NCBI GenBank assembly: GCA_023413895.1
Contig: JAEZOU010000005.1
Span: 1 to 64,000 of the forward strand
From: Bacteroidota bacterium
Lineage (GTDB): Bacteria; Bacteroidota; Bacteroidia; Bacteroidales; WCHB1-69
Reading direction: 5' to 3'
DNA length: 64,000 bases
The translations under genes were made by a program, and so were the position numbers. Numbering within the stretch: the first letter of the stretch is position 1; each line of letters opens with the position of its first letter. Shown here one piece after another: positions 46,647 through 56,238 of this stretch. A model generated the notes under the pieces. That model did not search any database, was not told the DNA's origin, and worked only from the letters and a program-made list of their open reading frames with translations.

Positions 46647-47684
46647 TTACTCATTTACAGTCATTTCTCCACGTAGAGACACAGACATTAGGTTGCGAAC
46701 TTCTTCGTGGCTGTAGTTGGAACCCAGCAGATACATCATTTTACATACGGCAGCTTCGGTAGTGATGTCGTAGCCGCTAATTACGCCAATATCTTTCAAG
46801 TGTACACTAGTTTCGTAGCGTCCAAGTTCGACGGTGCCGCCTCCTTTACATTGTGTAATACTTACGATATGGATACCTTTTTGGCAAGCTGATTCTAGAA
46901 TTTCGAGGAATTCCGGGTCTGATGGTGCATTACCAGAACCATAAGTTTCCATTATGGCAGCTTTTATATTGGACTTTAGCAGGATAGTGCGTAAGAGTTC
47001 CTTGTTGATGCCAGGATAAAGTTTGATGACTGCGATGTTTTTATCCATCTTTTTATACAAAATCAGCTCTTTCTTTTCTGTTTCGTGGTGGATGTATTTG
47101 TCGTTATATTTAATATTTACGCCTACTTCAGCCAATTTGGGATAGTTGGCAGACATAAAGGCGTTGAAGTCTTCAGCATTGTCTTTATAGGTTCGATTTC
47201 CGCGGTATAGGGCGTTTTCGAAGTAGATACAGACCTCCTGCACACGAGGTTTCCCGTTGATAGAGTCTGCGGCGATTTCGATTGAGTTTAAGATATTTTC
47301 GCGTCCATCAGTGCGCATTACACCGAGTGGTAATTGTGAACCTGTCAGAATTACGGGTTTGTCCAGATTTTCTAATAGGAAAGATAGTGCAGAAGCGGTA
47401 TATGACATTGTATCGGTGCCGTGTAATACAACAAAACCATTGTAATCTTGGTAATTTTTATGGATCAGTGTTGCTAATCGAATCCAGAAATTAGGGTTGA
47501 TATTTGAGGAATCGATAAGTGGCTTCATTGTTTTGAATGTGATTTCGGCATCAAGAAGATTGAGCATGGGAAGTTCTTTGTAGATGCTTTTGAATGCGCA
47601 AGGAGTCCATGCGTTGTCTTTTTTATTAAGCACCATTCCGATTGTTCCACCGGTATAAATTACAAGGATTTTTTTTCTAGACAT
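46647..47684 (-). CDS. Type I L-asparaginase
   Basis: This cytoplasmic enzyme hydrolyses asparagine to aspartate and ammonia. The 345-residue protein has the N-terminal catalytic loop VIYTGGTIGM with the nucleophilic Thr and the second active-site segment VVLHGTDTMSYTASALSFLL. The sequence GSQLPLGVMRTDGREN is also typical. There is no signal peptide, which fits the type I form. The ATG at 47684 is chosen over a TTG at 47693. It lies just after the phosphoesterase gene (15 nt), with rlmB before that. Confidence 0.93.
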   Translation of the reverse strand: MSRKKILVIYTGGTIGMVLNKKDNAWTPCAFKSIYKELPMLNLLDAEITFKTMKPLIDSSNINPNFWIRLATLIHKNYQDYNGFVVLHGTDTMSYTASALSFLLENLDKPVILTGSQLPLGVMRTDGRENILNSIEIAADSINGKPRVQEVCIYFENALYRGNRTYKDNAEDFNAFMSANYPKLAEVGVNIKYNDKYIHHETEKKELILYKKMDKNIAVIKLYPGINKELLRTILLKSNIKAAIMETYGSGNAPSDPEFLEILESACQKGIHIVSITQCKGGGTVELGRYETSVHLKDIGVISGYDITTEAAVCKMMYLLGSNYSHEEVRNLMSVSLRGEMTVNE

Positions 47685-47699
47685 AATTGACAAATTTCA

Positions 47700-48206
47700 T
47701 TATTTAACCATAATAGTTTTAGGTTCGTCCCATACTTCGAGGTTTGACAACACTTTACCGTTAATGTCGAAGCGCAAGAAAGTGAGTTGTGTATGGATTC
47801 CATATCTTCCTGCAGCGCCAGGATTAATGAATAGGCATCCGAAGTCTGTGTCATTTTTCACTCTCAATATGTGTGAGTGTCCTGCTACTATAATTGTTGG
47901 TTTTTCACGTTTGATAATTTCGAGAGCTTCCGGGGTGTATTTTCCTGGTTTTCCCACGATATGGCGTAGCATTACTTTATGTTCTTGACAATTGAAGATG
48001 AGGGTTTCGTTTCCATTACCACCACGGAACTCCCAGCCGTCGCAGTTTCCGTAAACGAAACGGACTTTTGAGATAGCTTCCAGTTCCGTAAGAACATCTA
48101 TACTACCAATGTCGCCGGCGTGCCAAATTTCATCGCATTCGCCGAAAAAATCGAACAATTTAGGGTGGGTATAACCATGAGTATCGGAGAGGATTCCTAT
48201 TTTCAT
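47700..48206 (-). CDS. Metallophosphoesterase, YfcE/MJ0936 family
   Basis: This 168-residue protein is a small calcineurin-like phosphodiesterase. The metal ligands are visible in order: GILSDTHGY (Asp, His), the GDIGS aspartate, GNCD (Asn), and the C-terminal GHSH and NPGAAGRYG. Known relatives cleave phosphodiesters, but the natural substrate is usually unknown. It sits 6 nt after rlmB and 15 nt before asparaginase, so it is probably cotranscribed with them. The class is confident and the substrate is not assigned. Confidence 0.9.
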   Translation of the reverse strand: MKIGILSDTHGYTHPKLFDFFGECDEIWHAGDIGSIDVLTELEAISKVRFVYGNCDGWEFRGGNGNETLIFNCQEHKVMLRHIVGKPGKYTPEALEIIKREKPTIIVAGHSHILRVKNDTDFGCLFINPGAAGRYGIHTQLTFLRFDINGKVLSNLEVWDEPKTIMVK

Positions 48207-48212
48207 AGCGGT

Positions 48213-48950
48213 TTAGTTGTTGTGTCGTTGTTTTACCACTTCGAAAAGGAGAATTCCTGTTGCTACGGAAACATTAAGTGATTTGATAGTTCCCACCATT
48301 GGAATTTGCACAGAGTCGTTACATTCGCGTTGGTAATCCCAAGCAATACCTTCATATTCGTTTCCCATAATTAGAGCGAGAGGAGTTTTAAGGTCTTTTT
48401 CGAAGTAGAAATGTTTCGCTTTTTCGGTAACAGCCACTACTTCTATTCCACTATTTTGTAAGAAATGAATCACTTCGATTAGGTTACTATGACGGCAAAT
48501 TGGGATTTTGTGGAGAGCGCCGCACGAACTTTTTACAGCATCATCGTTCAATTGTGCGCCCCCTTTTAAAGGAAGTACAATTGCGTCAACGCCAGCGCAT
48601 TCGGCAGATCGAGAAATCGCACCGATATTTCTAACATCAGTAATCTTATCCAAAATCAAGATAAATGGAGTACGCCCTTCTTCAAAAATAGTAGGTACAA
48701 TGTTATAAATGTCGTGGTACTCAATGGATGAAATGAAAGCAATTACGCCTTGGTGGTTGTTGCGTGTAAACTTATTTAACTTCTCAATGGGAACATATTG
48801 AAAAGGAATTTTATTTTCTCGAACCATAATAAAAAGTTCGCGAAAGAGTTCACCTTTTAATCCTTTTTGAATGAGAACTTTGTCGATAGTTTTCCCGCTT
48901 TCAATCGCTTCCATAATAGGGCGAATTCCGTAGATGGTATTATCTTGCAT
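48213..48950 (-). CDS. rlmB: 23S rRNA (guanosine-2'-O)-methyltransferase RlmB (TrmH family)
   Basis: RlmB methylates the ribose of G2251 in the P-loop of 23S rRNA. The 245-residue SPOUT-fold protein has an N-terminal L30-like substrate domain (IYGIRPIMEAIESGKTIDKV). The knot motifs follow: ITDVRNIGAISRSAE, ALIMGNEYEGI and SLNVSVATGILLFE. It is the first gene of a minus-strand trio, with a -7 box at 48972-48979. Another TrmH-family target is possible but RlmB fits best. Confidence 0.92.
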   Translation of the reverse strand: MQDNTIYGIRPIMEAIESGKTIDKVLIQKGLKGELFRELFIMVRENKIPFQYVPIEKLNKFTRNNHQGVIAFISSIEYHDIYNIVPTIFEEGRTPFILILDKITDVRNIGAISRSAECAGVDAIVLPLKGGAQLNDDAVKSSCGALHKIPICRHSNLIEVIHFLQNSGIEVVAVTEKAKHFYFEKDLKTPLALIMGNEYEGIAWDYQRECNDSVQIPMVGTIKSLNVSVATGILLFEVVKQRHNN

Positions 48951-48971
48951 TCCAATTACATTTTAAAACTG

Positions 48972-48979
48972 CAAAATTA
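48972..48979 (-). promoter_or_regulatory. -7 box for rlmB
   Basis: The minus strand reads TAATTTTG followed by C, about 22 nt before the rlmB start. Confidence 0.5.
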
Positions 48980-49060
48980 CGTTTTTTTTACACGTCTGCT
49001 TCCTATTTTTGTGCAGTTTATACAAATTATTTTTGAAATTTGCTGTAAGAGAAAAAAATA

Positions 49061-49068
49061 TATCTTTG
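49061..49068 (+). promoter_or_regulatory. -7 box for rseP
   Basis: TATCTTTG followed by CC lies 80 nt before the start at 49149, giving a leader of about 70 nt. Confidence 0.5.
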
Positions 49069-49148
49069 CCACCTTGATTTAAAAAAGTTTTATTAGAGTT
49101 TAAAGTGCTGGAAAATAACACGATATATTATTATACAGATTGTAGAAT

Positions 49149-50522
49149 ATGAAAATTTTAGGATTAATTGCAAGTTTGGCATTTTTGGTAATTACGCACG
49201 AATTTGGACATTACATTTTTGCGCGTATTTTCAAAACAAGAGTAGAGAGATTTTATATTTTCTTCAATTGGGGATTTTCTTTGATGAGAATGAAGAAAAT
49301 TGAAGGGAAATATCGTTTTAGTTTTTTTTCAAAGGAAGCTCCCGAGGAGTGGAAGGAGTATCCAGATTCTACGGAATGGGGAATAGGTTGGTTACCATTG
49401 GGTGGCTATTGCTCCATTGCAGGAATGATAGACGAGACGCAATCTGCTGAAGATATGGCTTCGGAGCCCCAACCTTGGGAATTTCGTTCGAAGCCGGCTT
49501 GGCAACGTTTTTTTATCATTATCGGTGGGGTGTTTATGAATTTTCTTTCTGCCATCATCATTTATGCAGCAATGCTAGGAACTTGGGGAAAAGAGTATAT
49601 TCCAATTAATGATTGTAAATATGGACTTCATTTCTCTGAAGTCGGGAGAAACTTAGGATTTCAGTCAGGCGATAATATTGTTATGGTAGATGGAGATTCT
49701 GCAGTGGATATGAGTTCGTTTTTGAGAAAAGTTTACTTTAAGGGGCCTTTTGATGTTGTAGTGAAACGAGGAGAGCAATTTGTTACGATTCAAATTCCTG
49801 AAAAGTTTGCTAAACGTAACTTTAAACAGATTTCGGGAATGCCTTTCTGTAGCTATAACTTCCCGTTTGTTGTAGATTCTATTTTGCCAGATTTTCCAGC
49901 CGCTGAAGCAGGTTTGATGGAAGGAGATAGTATTGTGATGATTAATAGTGAGTGTAATTCGTATTTTCCTTCTATTCAGGAATATATGTATTATAATGGA
50001 GGTGAAGAAGTTGCTTTGTCATTATATCGTGGAGACTCGCTAATAACTCAAGATGTTCAAATTAATAATGAAGGAAAAATTGGTGTCCTTCCTGTTTATT
50101 ATACACAATATCTTGATACAAAAAAAGAGGAATTTGGTTTCTTCTCTTCTATTTCAAATGGCTTTAAAATGGCTATTGATCAGTTGAAGTTCTATGTGGA
50201 ACAATTTTCTGTTGTTTTTACGAAAGAGGGTGCAAAGCAATTAGGCGGTTTCGGAACAATGGGAAAACTTTTCCCTAACACTTGGGATTGGTATCAATTC
50301 TGGAATACAACAGCTTTGTTTGCTATTATTTTGGCGTTTATGAATATTGTGCCGATTCCTGGTCTTGATGGTGGCTATTTGATGTTTATCCTTTATGAGA
50401 TGATTACGCGTAAAAAGCCAGGTGATAAATTTATAACATACGCAAATGCTGTCGGAATGATCCTAATTTTAGCCTTGGTACTTTATGCTAATGGAATGGA
50501 CGTAATTAGAGCATTCAGATAA
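49149..50522 (+). CDS. rseP: Site-2 protease RseP (M50 family)
   Basis: RseP cuts transmembrane proteins inside the inner membrane, often anti-sigma factors. The 457-residue protein has the zinc motif HEFGH at residues 18-22 in the first span. A PDZ-like periplasmic region follows (ILPDFPAAEAGLMEGDSIVM), then the third ligand region NIVPIPGLDGGYLMF and a final hydrophobic span. In Bacteroidota it is a housekeeping gene. The membrane protein paired with the ECF sigma factor at 23141-24618 would be a reasonable substrate, although they are not linked. Confidence 0.95.
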   Translation: MKILGLIASLAFLVITHEFGHYIFARIFKTRVERFYIFFNWGFSLMRMKKIEGKYRFSFFSKEAPEEWKEYPDSTEWGIGWLPLGGYCSIAGMIDETQSAEDMASEPQPWEFRSKPAWQRFFIIIGGVFMNFLSAIIIYAAMLGTWGKEYIPINDCKYGLHFSEVGRNLGFQSGDNIVMVDGDSAVDMSSFLRKVYFKGPFDVVVKRGEQFVTIQIPEKFAKRNFKQISGMPFCSYNFPFVVDSILPDFPAAEAGLMEGDSIVMINSECNSYFPSIQEYMYYNGGEEVALSLYRGDSLITQDVQINNEGKIGVLPVYYTQYLDTKKEEFGFFSSISNGFKMAIDQLKFYVEQFSVVFTKEGAKQLGGFGTMGKLFPNTWDWYQFWNTTALFAIILAFMNIVPIPGLDGGYLMFILYEMITRKKPGDKFITYANAVGMILILALVLYANGMDVIRAFR

Positions 50523-50559
50523 AAATGAATTTTGTTTGAGAGTGCATAGAAAAATTATG

Positions 50560-50567
50560 TACTTTTG
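50560..50567 (+). promoter_or_regulatory. -7 box for tRNA-Gln
   Basis: TACTTTTG followed by C lies 16 nt before the tRNA, the same arrangement as at tRNA-His. Confidence 0.6.
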
Positions 50568-50583
50568 CACCCTCAAATAAAAC

Positions 50584-50654
50584 TGCCTTGTGGTGTAATG
50601 GTAGCACAGCAGATTCTGGTTCTGTTTGTCTGGGTTCGAGTCCTAGCGGGGCAA
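50584..50654 (+). tRNA. tRNA-Gln (CTG anticodon)
   Basis: A cloverleaf forms with acceptor TGCCTTG/CGGGGCA (two G-U pairs), D arm GTGT/GCAC, anticodon stem GCAGA/TCTGT with loop TTCTGGT, and T arm CTGGG/CCTAG with one G-T pair. The anticodon is CTG. The discriminator is A and the CCA end is not encoded. Confidence 0.95.
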
Positions 50655-50657
50655 CAT

Positions 50658-50686
50658 AACGCTGTCGGAAGACAGCGTTTTTTTTT
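50658..50686 (+). terminator. Terminator after tRNA-Gln
   Basis: A 9-bp stem (50658-50666 with 50671-50679) with a GGAA loop is followed by a run of T. Confidence 0.9.
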
Positions 50687-50777
50687 CTTATTTTATGAAA
50701 GAGTGTGATTTTTAGGATGAAAGTCCCGAAGAATTTCATACCTTTGCCGAATCATTTATTCCTATTTATCAAGAAAT

Positions 50778-52673
50778 ATGAATTACCTTACTGTTGAACA
50801 TCTTACTAAATCTTATGGAGAGAAATTGCTCTTTGAGGATATCACTTTTGGTATAGAAAAAGGGCAGAAAACAGCGTTGATAGCCCGTAACGGAATGGGA
50901 AAGTCAACATTGCTAAATATCATTGCAGGAATTGATATTCCAGATAGTGGTCAGGTAGTAGTGCGAAATGATATATCGGTTTCTTATCTTCCTCAAGTGG
51001 AAAGATTTAATGATCATTTCTCGGTAATGGATGTTATCTTTGAGTCACAAACGCCAATTGTTCAGGCTGTTAAGGAATATGAAACCTGTTTAACTCTATC
51101 TAAAACAGATAACTCTCCCGAGATGATGCAACGAATGGAAAAGGCAATGCTAGATATGGATCGTCTCAGTGCGTGGGATATGGAAAGTCGTGCGAAAGAG
51201 ATCTTATCACGTTTCGGAATAGAAGATGTTTTGCGCAATGTTAATGAGTTGTCGGGTGGACAGTTGAAGAAAACAATGTTGGCAAAAACATTGATTGCAG
51301 ATACGGATTTGCTGATTCTTGATGAACCTACAAATCACCTTGATATAGAGATGATTGAGTGGCTTGAAGAATATCTATCTACCTCTAATACAACTCTTTT
51401 GATGGTAACCCACGATAGATTCTTCTTGGATAAAGTGTGTAATGATATTATTGAAATTGACAATCATAATCTGTATCGTTACAAAGGGAAATATGATTAC
51501 TATTTGGAGAAAAAAGCTGAGCGAATTGCTAATGAGAATGCGGAAGCAGAGAAGATTAAGCAGCTATATAAAAGGGAGTTGGAGTGGGTTCACACTTTAC
51601 CGCAAGCACGGACTTCAAAAGCAAAGGCTCGTATCAATGCATTTGAAACACTGAAAGAGGAAGCATCGCGCAAAGTGGAAAGTAAACCAACGGGTTTCCA
51701 TGTTCGTACAGAAAGATTAGGAAATAAAATTTTAGAGATTAATAACCTTGATTTCTCCTATCCTAATACTCCTATTTTAACAGATTTCTCATACATTTTT
51801 AAAAAAGGTGAAAAATGTGGTGTGGTAGGAAAAAATGGAACAGGAAAAACAACTCTGCTTAAACTGATTGCAGGAGAACTTCTACCCGATGCAGGAAAAA
51901 TATCCCCAGGCTTAACTATCCAATTTGGATATTTTTCACAAGATGGTTTGAAAGTGAAAGGAAATATGCGTGTAATTGATTTGGTGAAACAACATGCAGA
52001 TGTGATTAGAATGGAGAGCGGAAATTATGTCGGTGCTTCTCAGTTTTTGAATTATTTCGGATTTAAGTATGAACAGCAATATTCTTACTATGAAGATTTA
52101 AGTGGAGGGGAAAAACGAAAACTTCACCTTCTAATTACACTATTGAAAAACCCCAATTTCTTAATTTTAGATGAGCCAACTAATGATTTTGATATTGATA
52201 CACTTAACCTTTTGGAAGATTTTCTAGATCACTACAAAGGTTGTTTGCTGATTGTGTCGCACGATCGTTGGTTTATGAATAAATTGGTGGATCATATTTT
52301 TGTTTTTGAAGGTGAAGGGAAGGTAAAAGATTACTATGGAAACTATACCGATTATAGAATTGCACGTGACAAAGAGTTGAAATTGCAGAAACGTGCGGAA
52401 AAAGAGCAACGTTTAGCACAAACTTCTGTTGAACAGCCTGTAGAAAAGCCAGTTTCAAAAAAGATGACCTATAAGGAACGTAAAGAGTTTGAGCAATTGG
52501 AGGTGGATATTGAACAATTAGAATTGGAGAAAACAGAGCTTGTGGATAAGATGAATAGTGGGGAGGGAACTGCGCAGGATTTACAATGTTGGAGTGAACG
52601 TTACGAGGTTGTTGAGGCAAGTTTAGATGAAAAAACGATGCGTTGGTTAGAGTTAAGTGAAAAAGAATGTTAG
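50778..52673 (+). CDS. ABC-F family ATP-binding protein (Uup-like)
   Basis: ABC-F proteins act on ribosomes rather than as transporters; they have no membrane spans. The 631-residue protein holds two ATPase domains. The first has Walker A IARNGMGKST (Ala where Gly is usual), signature LSGGQLKK and LDEPTNHLDIEM. The second has GKNGTGKTT, LSGGEKRK and LDEPTNDFDIDTL. A C-terminal acidic/basic coiled-coil segment (~residues 545-631) fits the Uup subgroup. It is followed 6 nt later by rsmE, another ribosome-related gene. Subfamily assignment is tentative. Confidence 0.92.
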   Translation: MNYLTVEHLTKSYGEKLLFEDITFGIEKGQKTALIARNGMGKSTLLNIIAGIDIPDSGQVVVRNDISVSYLPQVERFNDHFSVMDVIFESQTPIVQAVKEYETCLTLSKTDNSPEMMQRMEKAMLDMDRLSAWDMESRAKEILSRFGIEDVLRNVNELSGGQLKKTMLAKTLIADTDLLILDEPTNHLDIEMIEWLEEYLSTSNTTLLMVTHDRFFLDKVCNDIIEIDNHNLYRYKGKYDYYLEKKAERIANENAEAEKIKQLYKRELEWVHTLPQARTSKAKARINAFETLKEEASRKVESKPTGFHVRTERLGNKILEINNLDFSYPNTPILTDFSYIFKKGEKCGVVGKNGTGKTTLLKLIAGELLPDAGKISPGLTIQFGYFSQDGLKVKGNMRVIDLVKQHADVIRMESGNYVGASQFLNYFGFKYEQQYSYYEDLSGGEKRKLHLLITLLKNPNFLILDEPTNDFDIDTLNLLEDFLDHYKGCLLIVSHDRWFMNKLVDHIFVFEGEGKVKDYYGNYTDYRIARDKELKLQKRAEKEQRLAQTSVEQPVEKPVSKKMTYKERKEFEQLEVDIEQLELEKTELVDKMNSGEGTAQDLQCWSERYEVVEASLDEKTMRWLELSEKEC

Positions 52674-52679
52674 AAATTT

Positions 52680-53387
52680 ATGGGACATTATTACATCGAA
52701 AATATAGATTCGGATAGTATTATGTTATCACCTGAAGAGTCGAAACATATTGTTAGGGTGATGAGAAAAAAAGTGGGAGATGAGTTACAATTTACAGATG
52801 GTAAAGGAGGACGCATACGTGCGCGCATTTCAGTTGCAGAAAAGGAACTTTGTGTTGCAGAGGTGTTTGAACGAGAAATGTGTGCAAAACGTTCTATTGG
52901 ACTACACGTTGCTGTAGCTCCTACAAAAAATCCAGATCGCATGGAGTGGCTTGTGGAGAAAGCGGTGGAAGTTGGTGTAGAAAAGATTACTTTTTTGCAA
53001 TGTGAACATTCAGAAAGAAAACGTATCGACCTTGCACGAATGCACAGAATTGCTATAGCAGCATTGAAACAGTCATCGGCACTATATCTTCCTGAGTTGG
53101 TATTTCAAACTTTTGATGAGTTGTTGTCTAGTTTTGACAAAAATGTAACTAACGGATTTATCGCCTATTGTGAAGCAGATGCGCAATCTCCGCAGTTTAT
53201 TAAAACGCCATTCTCGGCTGATGAGGTTCTTCTGATAATTGGTCCTGAGGGTGATTTTTCAGCAGATGAGGTACGAAAAGCAAAGAATATAGGAATTCAA
53301 CCTGTGAAGTTAGGAAACAAAATCTTGCGCACCGAGACGGCAGCTTTATACGGAGTATGTGCGTTTGCAATGCGAGAACTTAATTAG
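52680..53387 (+). CDS. rsmE: 16S rRNA (uracil1498-N3)-methyltransferase
   Basis: RsmE methylates U1498 of 16S rRNA near the P site. The 235-residue SPOUT-class protein has an N-terminal PUA-like domain (SPEESKHIVRVMRKKVGDEL). The knot motifs IGPEGDFSADEVRKA and LGNKILRTETAALYGV lie near the C-terminus. Length is normal. It follows the ABC-F gene by 6 nt and ends 8 bp inside the convergent hydrolase gene. Confidence 0.95.
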   Translation: MGHYYIENIDSDSIMLSPEESKHIVRVMRKKVGDELQFTDGKGGRIRARISVAEKELCVAEVFEREMCAKRSIGLHVAVAPTKNPDRMEWLVEKAVEVGVEKITFLQCEHSERKRIDLARMHRIAIAALKQSSALYLPELVFQTFDELLSSFDKNVTNGFIAYCEADAQSPQFIKTPFSADEVLLIIGPEGDFSADEVRKAKNIGIQPVKLGNKILRTETAALYGVCAFAMRELN

Positions 53388-55047
53388 TGACAATGGGTTG
53401 CTTGTTGCGAATCTGTAGTACTTTTGTAAATGGAGCTCCATTCTTCTTGAAGCCACTTGCGGTTAGTTGCTGCGTGTCGCTTTCATCATTCCATACAACT
53501 TTTATCTCCTTTTCATTATAGTCAATTATAAATCCACCATCTACTTTCCAAAAAAGTTTTGCTATTTCGTCGTTATTGATACAATAAATTCGAGAGTCTG
53601 TTGGATGTTTCATAAATCCTTGTACTTGAGTGATCTCCTCATAAAGAAAATGGGTCGTTTTTTCTTGAATCAAATAGAAATATTGTGTGGGTTTATTTTG
53701 CGAATTTTTGTGAGGTCCATGCTTAGCACCTTCTAGTGGATAAAATTCATTTCTGATTTTAAGCGAATCTAATTTTTGGTGAATAGCTTGTGAGCCATAC
53801 ATTTCGTCAAAAAGTCGTTCTCCAAGTTTTTTGCTGATGTCTGCAAATGGATAACCATAATTAATAGGGATAATGGGGTCTTCTGTTCCATGGAAAGAGA
53901 TTGTTGGGGTAGGAGTGAGGGTAATGTCGTTCAAGTCATAAATAGCTCCCCACATATTGATGATAGCGCGGATTTTGAATTTTTCTGTAAGATTGTTTCC
54001 AGAGCTCCATTTCTCGCCAAGTTTAAGTGTGCTTTCTGGACGAGAATTTTTCGACATATAGACCAAATTTAATGCTGTAATTGCGCCAGCACTTGCTCCA
54101 CCAATAAAAATGTAGTTAGGGTCTATGTTGTATAGTTCAGCATTATGAACTAAATAGCGTAAAGCTGCGTGGGCATCTTGAATGGCCATAAATCCACAGT
54201 TTTGGATTGAATTTTTGGAAATCTTAAATCCCATTCTGTAATTGATAGAAACCGCAACATATCCCAATCTCGCAAAATGTTTACACCATTCAGAAAGCGT
54301 GAAATCACTTTTGTCACCAATGTAAAAAGCTCCACCATGTAAAAGAAGAATTACCGGATGTTGACGAAGTGTATCCTCAATAGGACGATAGATATCCATC
54401 TTCAAATCTAAATCTTTTTTGTGTGCCGTTTGTGCAATAGTTTTTGTAATTGTTCGAATATATTTTTCATTTTCTGGTTCCAAAGAGCACCAGTAACCTT
54501 CAGCTTTTGCATAATTAATGTCCGAAATTTTTTCTATTTTATAACACTCTTCTTTGTATATGGGAGATTCGCAAGATTGAAATTCTGGGACTTCTAATCT
54601 TGAAAATTCTATCTTAATAATTGTATCTATTGTAGATGTTGAGAAAAACACCAATGCTTCGAGAGAGGTTTTGTCGTGAATAGCCTCAAAGTTGAATGTA
54701 ACTGATTGCGTTTCAGTGTTTAGAATATATTTTTCATCTTTTCTGCTGATAGTAAAAGGTTGGGGAAATGTTGTTGTGTTAGTTAGATCGTAAAGGTAAC
54801 CTTGGATCAATGTTTTTTCTGACCTGCTAATTTTTATTGCGAAATCTTTCTCCTCAATTTTGCCAATATAAAAAAACGAAGTGTCAATAATGTCGAAACT
54901 GAGATGATCTTTATCTGTTATTCGTTTTCCCTTTTTGGTAATGACTTTATTGCTTTTTGATATTTCAGATTTATTTTTTTTGCCTCCACAACTTACGATT
55001 AGTATGGAAAGAAAAATGATAGTTATATATTTTAGGATATTTCTCAT
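53380..55047 (-). CDS. Lipoprotein alpha/beta hydrolase (carboxylesterase-like)
   Basis: This 555-residue protein has a lipoprotein signal with Cys20 (SILIVSC). The N-terminal ~180 residues are a beta-rich region of no known family. The hydrolase domain follows: oxyanion segment LLLHGGAFYIGDK, nucleophile Ser in GGASAGAITAL, then FHGTEDPIIPINYGYP with the Asp and EGAKHGPH with the His, a complete triad. It is probably attached to the periplasmic face of a membrane. The ATG at 55047 begins the lipobox-bearing sequence; a longer frame exists but has no signal. The substrate is unknown. Confidence 0.87.
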   Translation of the reverse strand: MRNILKYITIIFLSILIVSCGGKKNKSEISKSNKVITKKGKRITDKDHLSFDIIDTSFFYIGKIEEKDFAIKISRSEKTLIQGYLYDLTNTTTFPQPFTISRKDEKYILNTETQSVTFNFEAIHDKTSLEALVFFSTSTIDTIIKIEFSRLEVPEFQSCESPIYKEECYKIEKISDINYAKAEGYWCSLEPENEKYIRTITKTIAQTAHKKDLDLKMDIYRPIEDTLRQHPVILLLHGGAFYIGDKSDFTLSEWCKHFARLGYVAVSINYRMGFKISKNSIQNCGFMAIQDAHAALRYLVHNAELYNIDPNYIFIGGASAGAITALNLVYMSKNSRPESTLKLGEKWSSGNNLTEKFKIRAIINMWGAIYDLNDITLTPTPTISFHGTEDPIIPINYGYPFADISKKLGERLFDEMYGSQAIHQKLDSLKIRNEFYPLEGAKHGPHKNSQNKPTQYFYLIQEKTTHFLYEEITQVQGFMKHPTDSRIYCINNDEIAKLFWKVDGGFIIDYNEKEIKVVWNDESDTQQLTASGFKKNGAPFTKVLQIRNKQPIVTN

Positions 55048-55079
55048 ATTGAGTTGTATTGTTTTGAAACTCATGGTTG

Positions 55080-55087
55080 CAAAAATA
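55080..55087 (-). promoter_or_regulatory. -7 box for the hydrolase gene
   Basis: The minus strand reads TATTTTTG followed by C, about 33 nt before the start at 55047. Confidence 0.5.
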
Positions 55088-55131
55088 GGAGAAAAAATCT
55101 CTGTAGGATTGAAATTCTTCATAAAAAATGT

Positions 55132-55139
55132 TATTTTTG
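55132..55139 (+). promoter_or_regulatory. -7 box for rnfDGEA
   Basis: TATTTTTG followed by C faces right, about 80 nt before rnfD. It supports independent transcription of the truncated rnf set. Confidence 0.55.
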
Positions 55140-55220
55140 CAACTTCAAATATAATGCCCTATTTTGTGGTGTTATTTTCTTTTTGATTTTTGATAAATAT
55201 ACTAAACTCAATGATTTATT

Positions 55221-56216
55221 ATGAGCAATAGACTTTTACACGTTTCTGGTTCCCCTCATATTCACGGAGGAGAATCTACAAGAAAGATTATGTGGTCAGT
55301 GGTTATTGCGTTGATTCCTGCGCTTGTTGTATCCGTGTTTTATTTTGGTTTACCCCCATTGATAATTACAGCTGTATCAGTGCTTAGCTGCGTTTTGTTT
55401 GAACATTTGACTTGTAAGTTGTTTTTGAAAGTAAAATCTACAATCAGCGATGGGTCAGCCGTTATTACAGGTATGCTATTGGCTTTCAATCTTCCCTCTA
55501 ATCTTCCTTTGATTTGGGTGATTTTGGGTGCATTTGTTGCTATTGTAATTGCTAAAATGGCGTTTGGTGGATTGGGTAAAAATCTCTTCAATCCTGCTTT
55601 GGTTGGACGAGCTTTTCTTCTAATTTCTCGACCTGTTGAGATGACAAGTTGGCCAACCCCAGAACCTATTTGGGGTTTTGCGCAGGCCATGACAGGCCCA
55701 ACACCGCTTGGAATTATGAAGGATGGTCTAAAAGCAGGTCAAACACCAGAGCAAATTTTGCGTACTACCGATGGTATTCCAGATTATGTTCAAATGTTAA
55801 TGGGACAAATGGGCGGTTCATTCGGTGAAATTTCTGCATTAGCATTATTAATCGGTGCTCTATTTTTAATAATTCGCAAAGTAATCACTTGGCATATTCC
55901 TGTGTCATTCCTACTTTCAGCATTAGCAATGGCTTCTATTTTATATTTTTGCAATCATGACCTATATGTTATTCCTTGGTTCCATTTGGTAACGGGTGGT
56001 ATGATTTTGGGAGCTTGTTTTATGGCTACAGATATGGTTACATCGCCAGTTTCTCCTATGGGAATGATTGTATTTGGTATCGGATGTGGTGTGCTAACAA
56101 TTATTATTCGTGTGTTTGGTGCATATCCTGAGGGAGTATCTTTTGCAATTCTGTTGATGAATGCTGTAACACCTCTTATTGATAGAGCATTTAAACCTAA
56201 AATGTTCGGAAAGTAA
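55221..56216 (+). CDS. rnfD: Ion-translocating Rnf complex subunit RnfD
   Basis: RnfD is a membrane subunit that carries a covalent FMN in the Rnf complex, which couples ferredoxin:NAD+ electron flow to ion pumping. The 331-residue protein has about 9-10 spans and the segments GGLGKNLFNPALVGRAFL and TGPTPLGIMKDG, the latter with the likely FMN-bearing Thr. It is the first gene here; rnfG, rnfE and rnfA follow in the usual order. The normally upstream rnfB and rnfC are absent from the window. Confidence 0.94.
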   Translation: MSNRLLHVSGSPHIHGGESTRKIMWSVVIALIPALVVSVFYFGLPPLIITAVSVLSCVLFEHLTCKLFLKVKSTISDGSAVITGMLLAFNLPSNLPLIWVILGAFVAIVIAKMAFGGLGKNLFNPALVGRAFLLISRPVEMTSWPTPEPIWGFAQAMTGPTPLGIMKDGLKAGQTPEQILRTTDGIPDYVQMLMGQMGGSFGEISALALLIGALFLIIRKVITWHIPVSFLLSALAMASILYFCNHDLYVIPWFHLVTGGMILGACFMATDMVTSPVSPMGMIVFGIGCGVLTIIIRVFGAYPEGVSFAILLMNAVTPLIDRAFKPKMFGK

Positions 56217-56238
56217 GTCTATCTTTAAAACTGATTTT

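Noticed and set aside
50515..50739. Minus-strand open frame over tRNA-Gln (LEPRQTEPESAVLPLHHKA-like peptide)
   Set aside because: It is the antisense of the tRNA and terminator, with no start context or homology.
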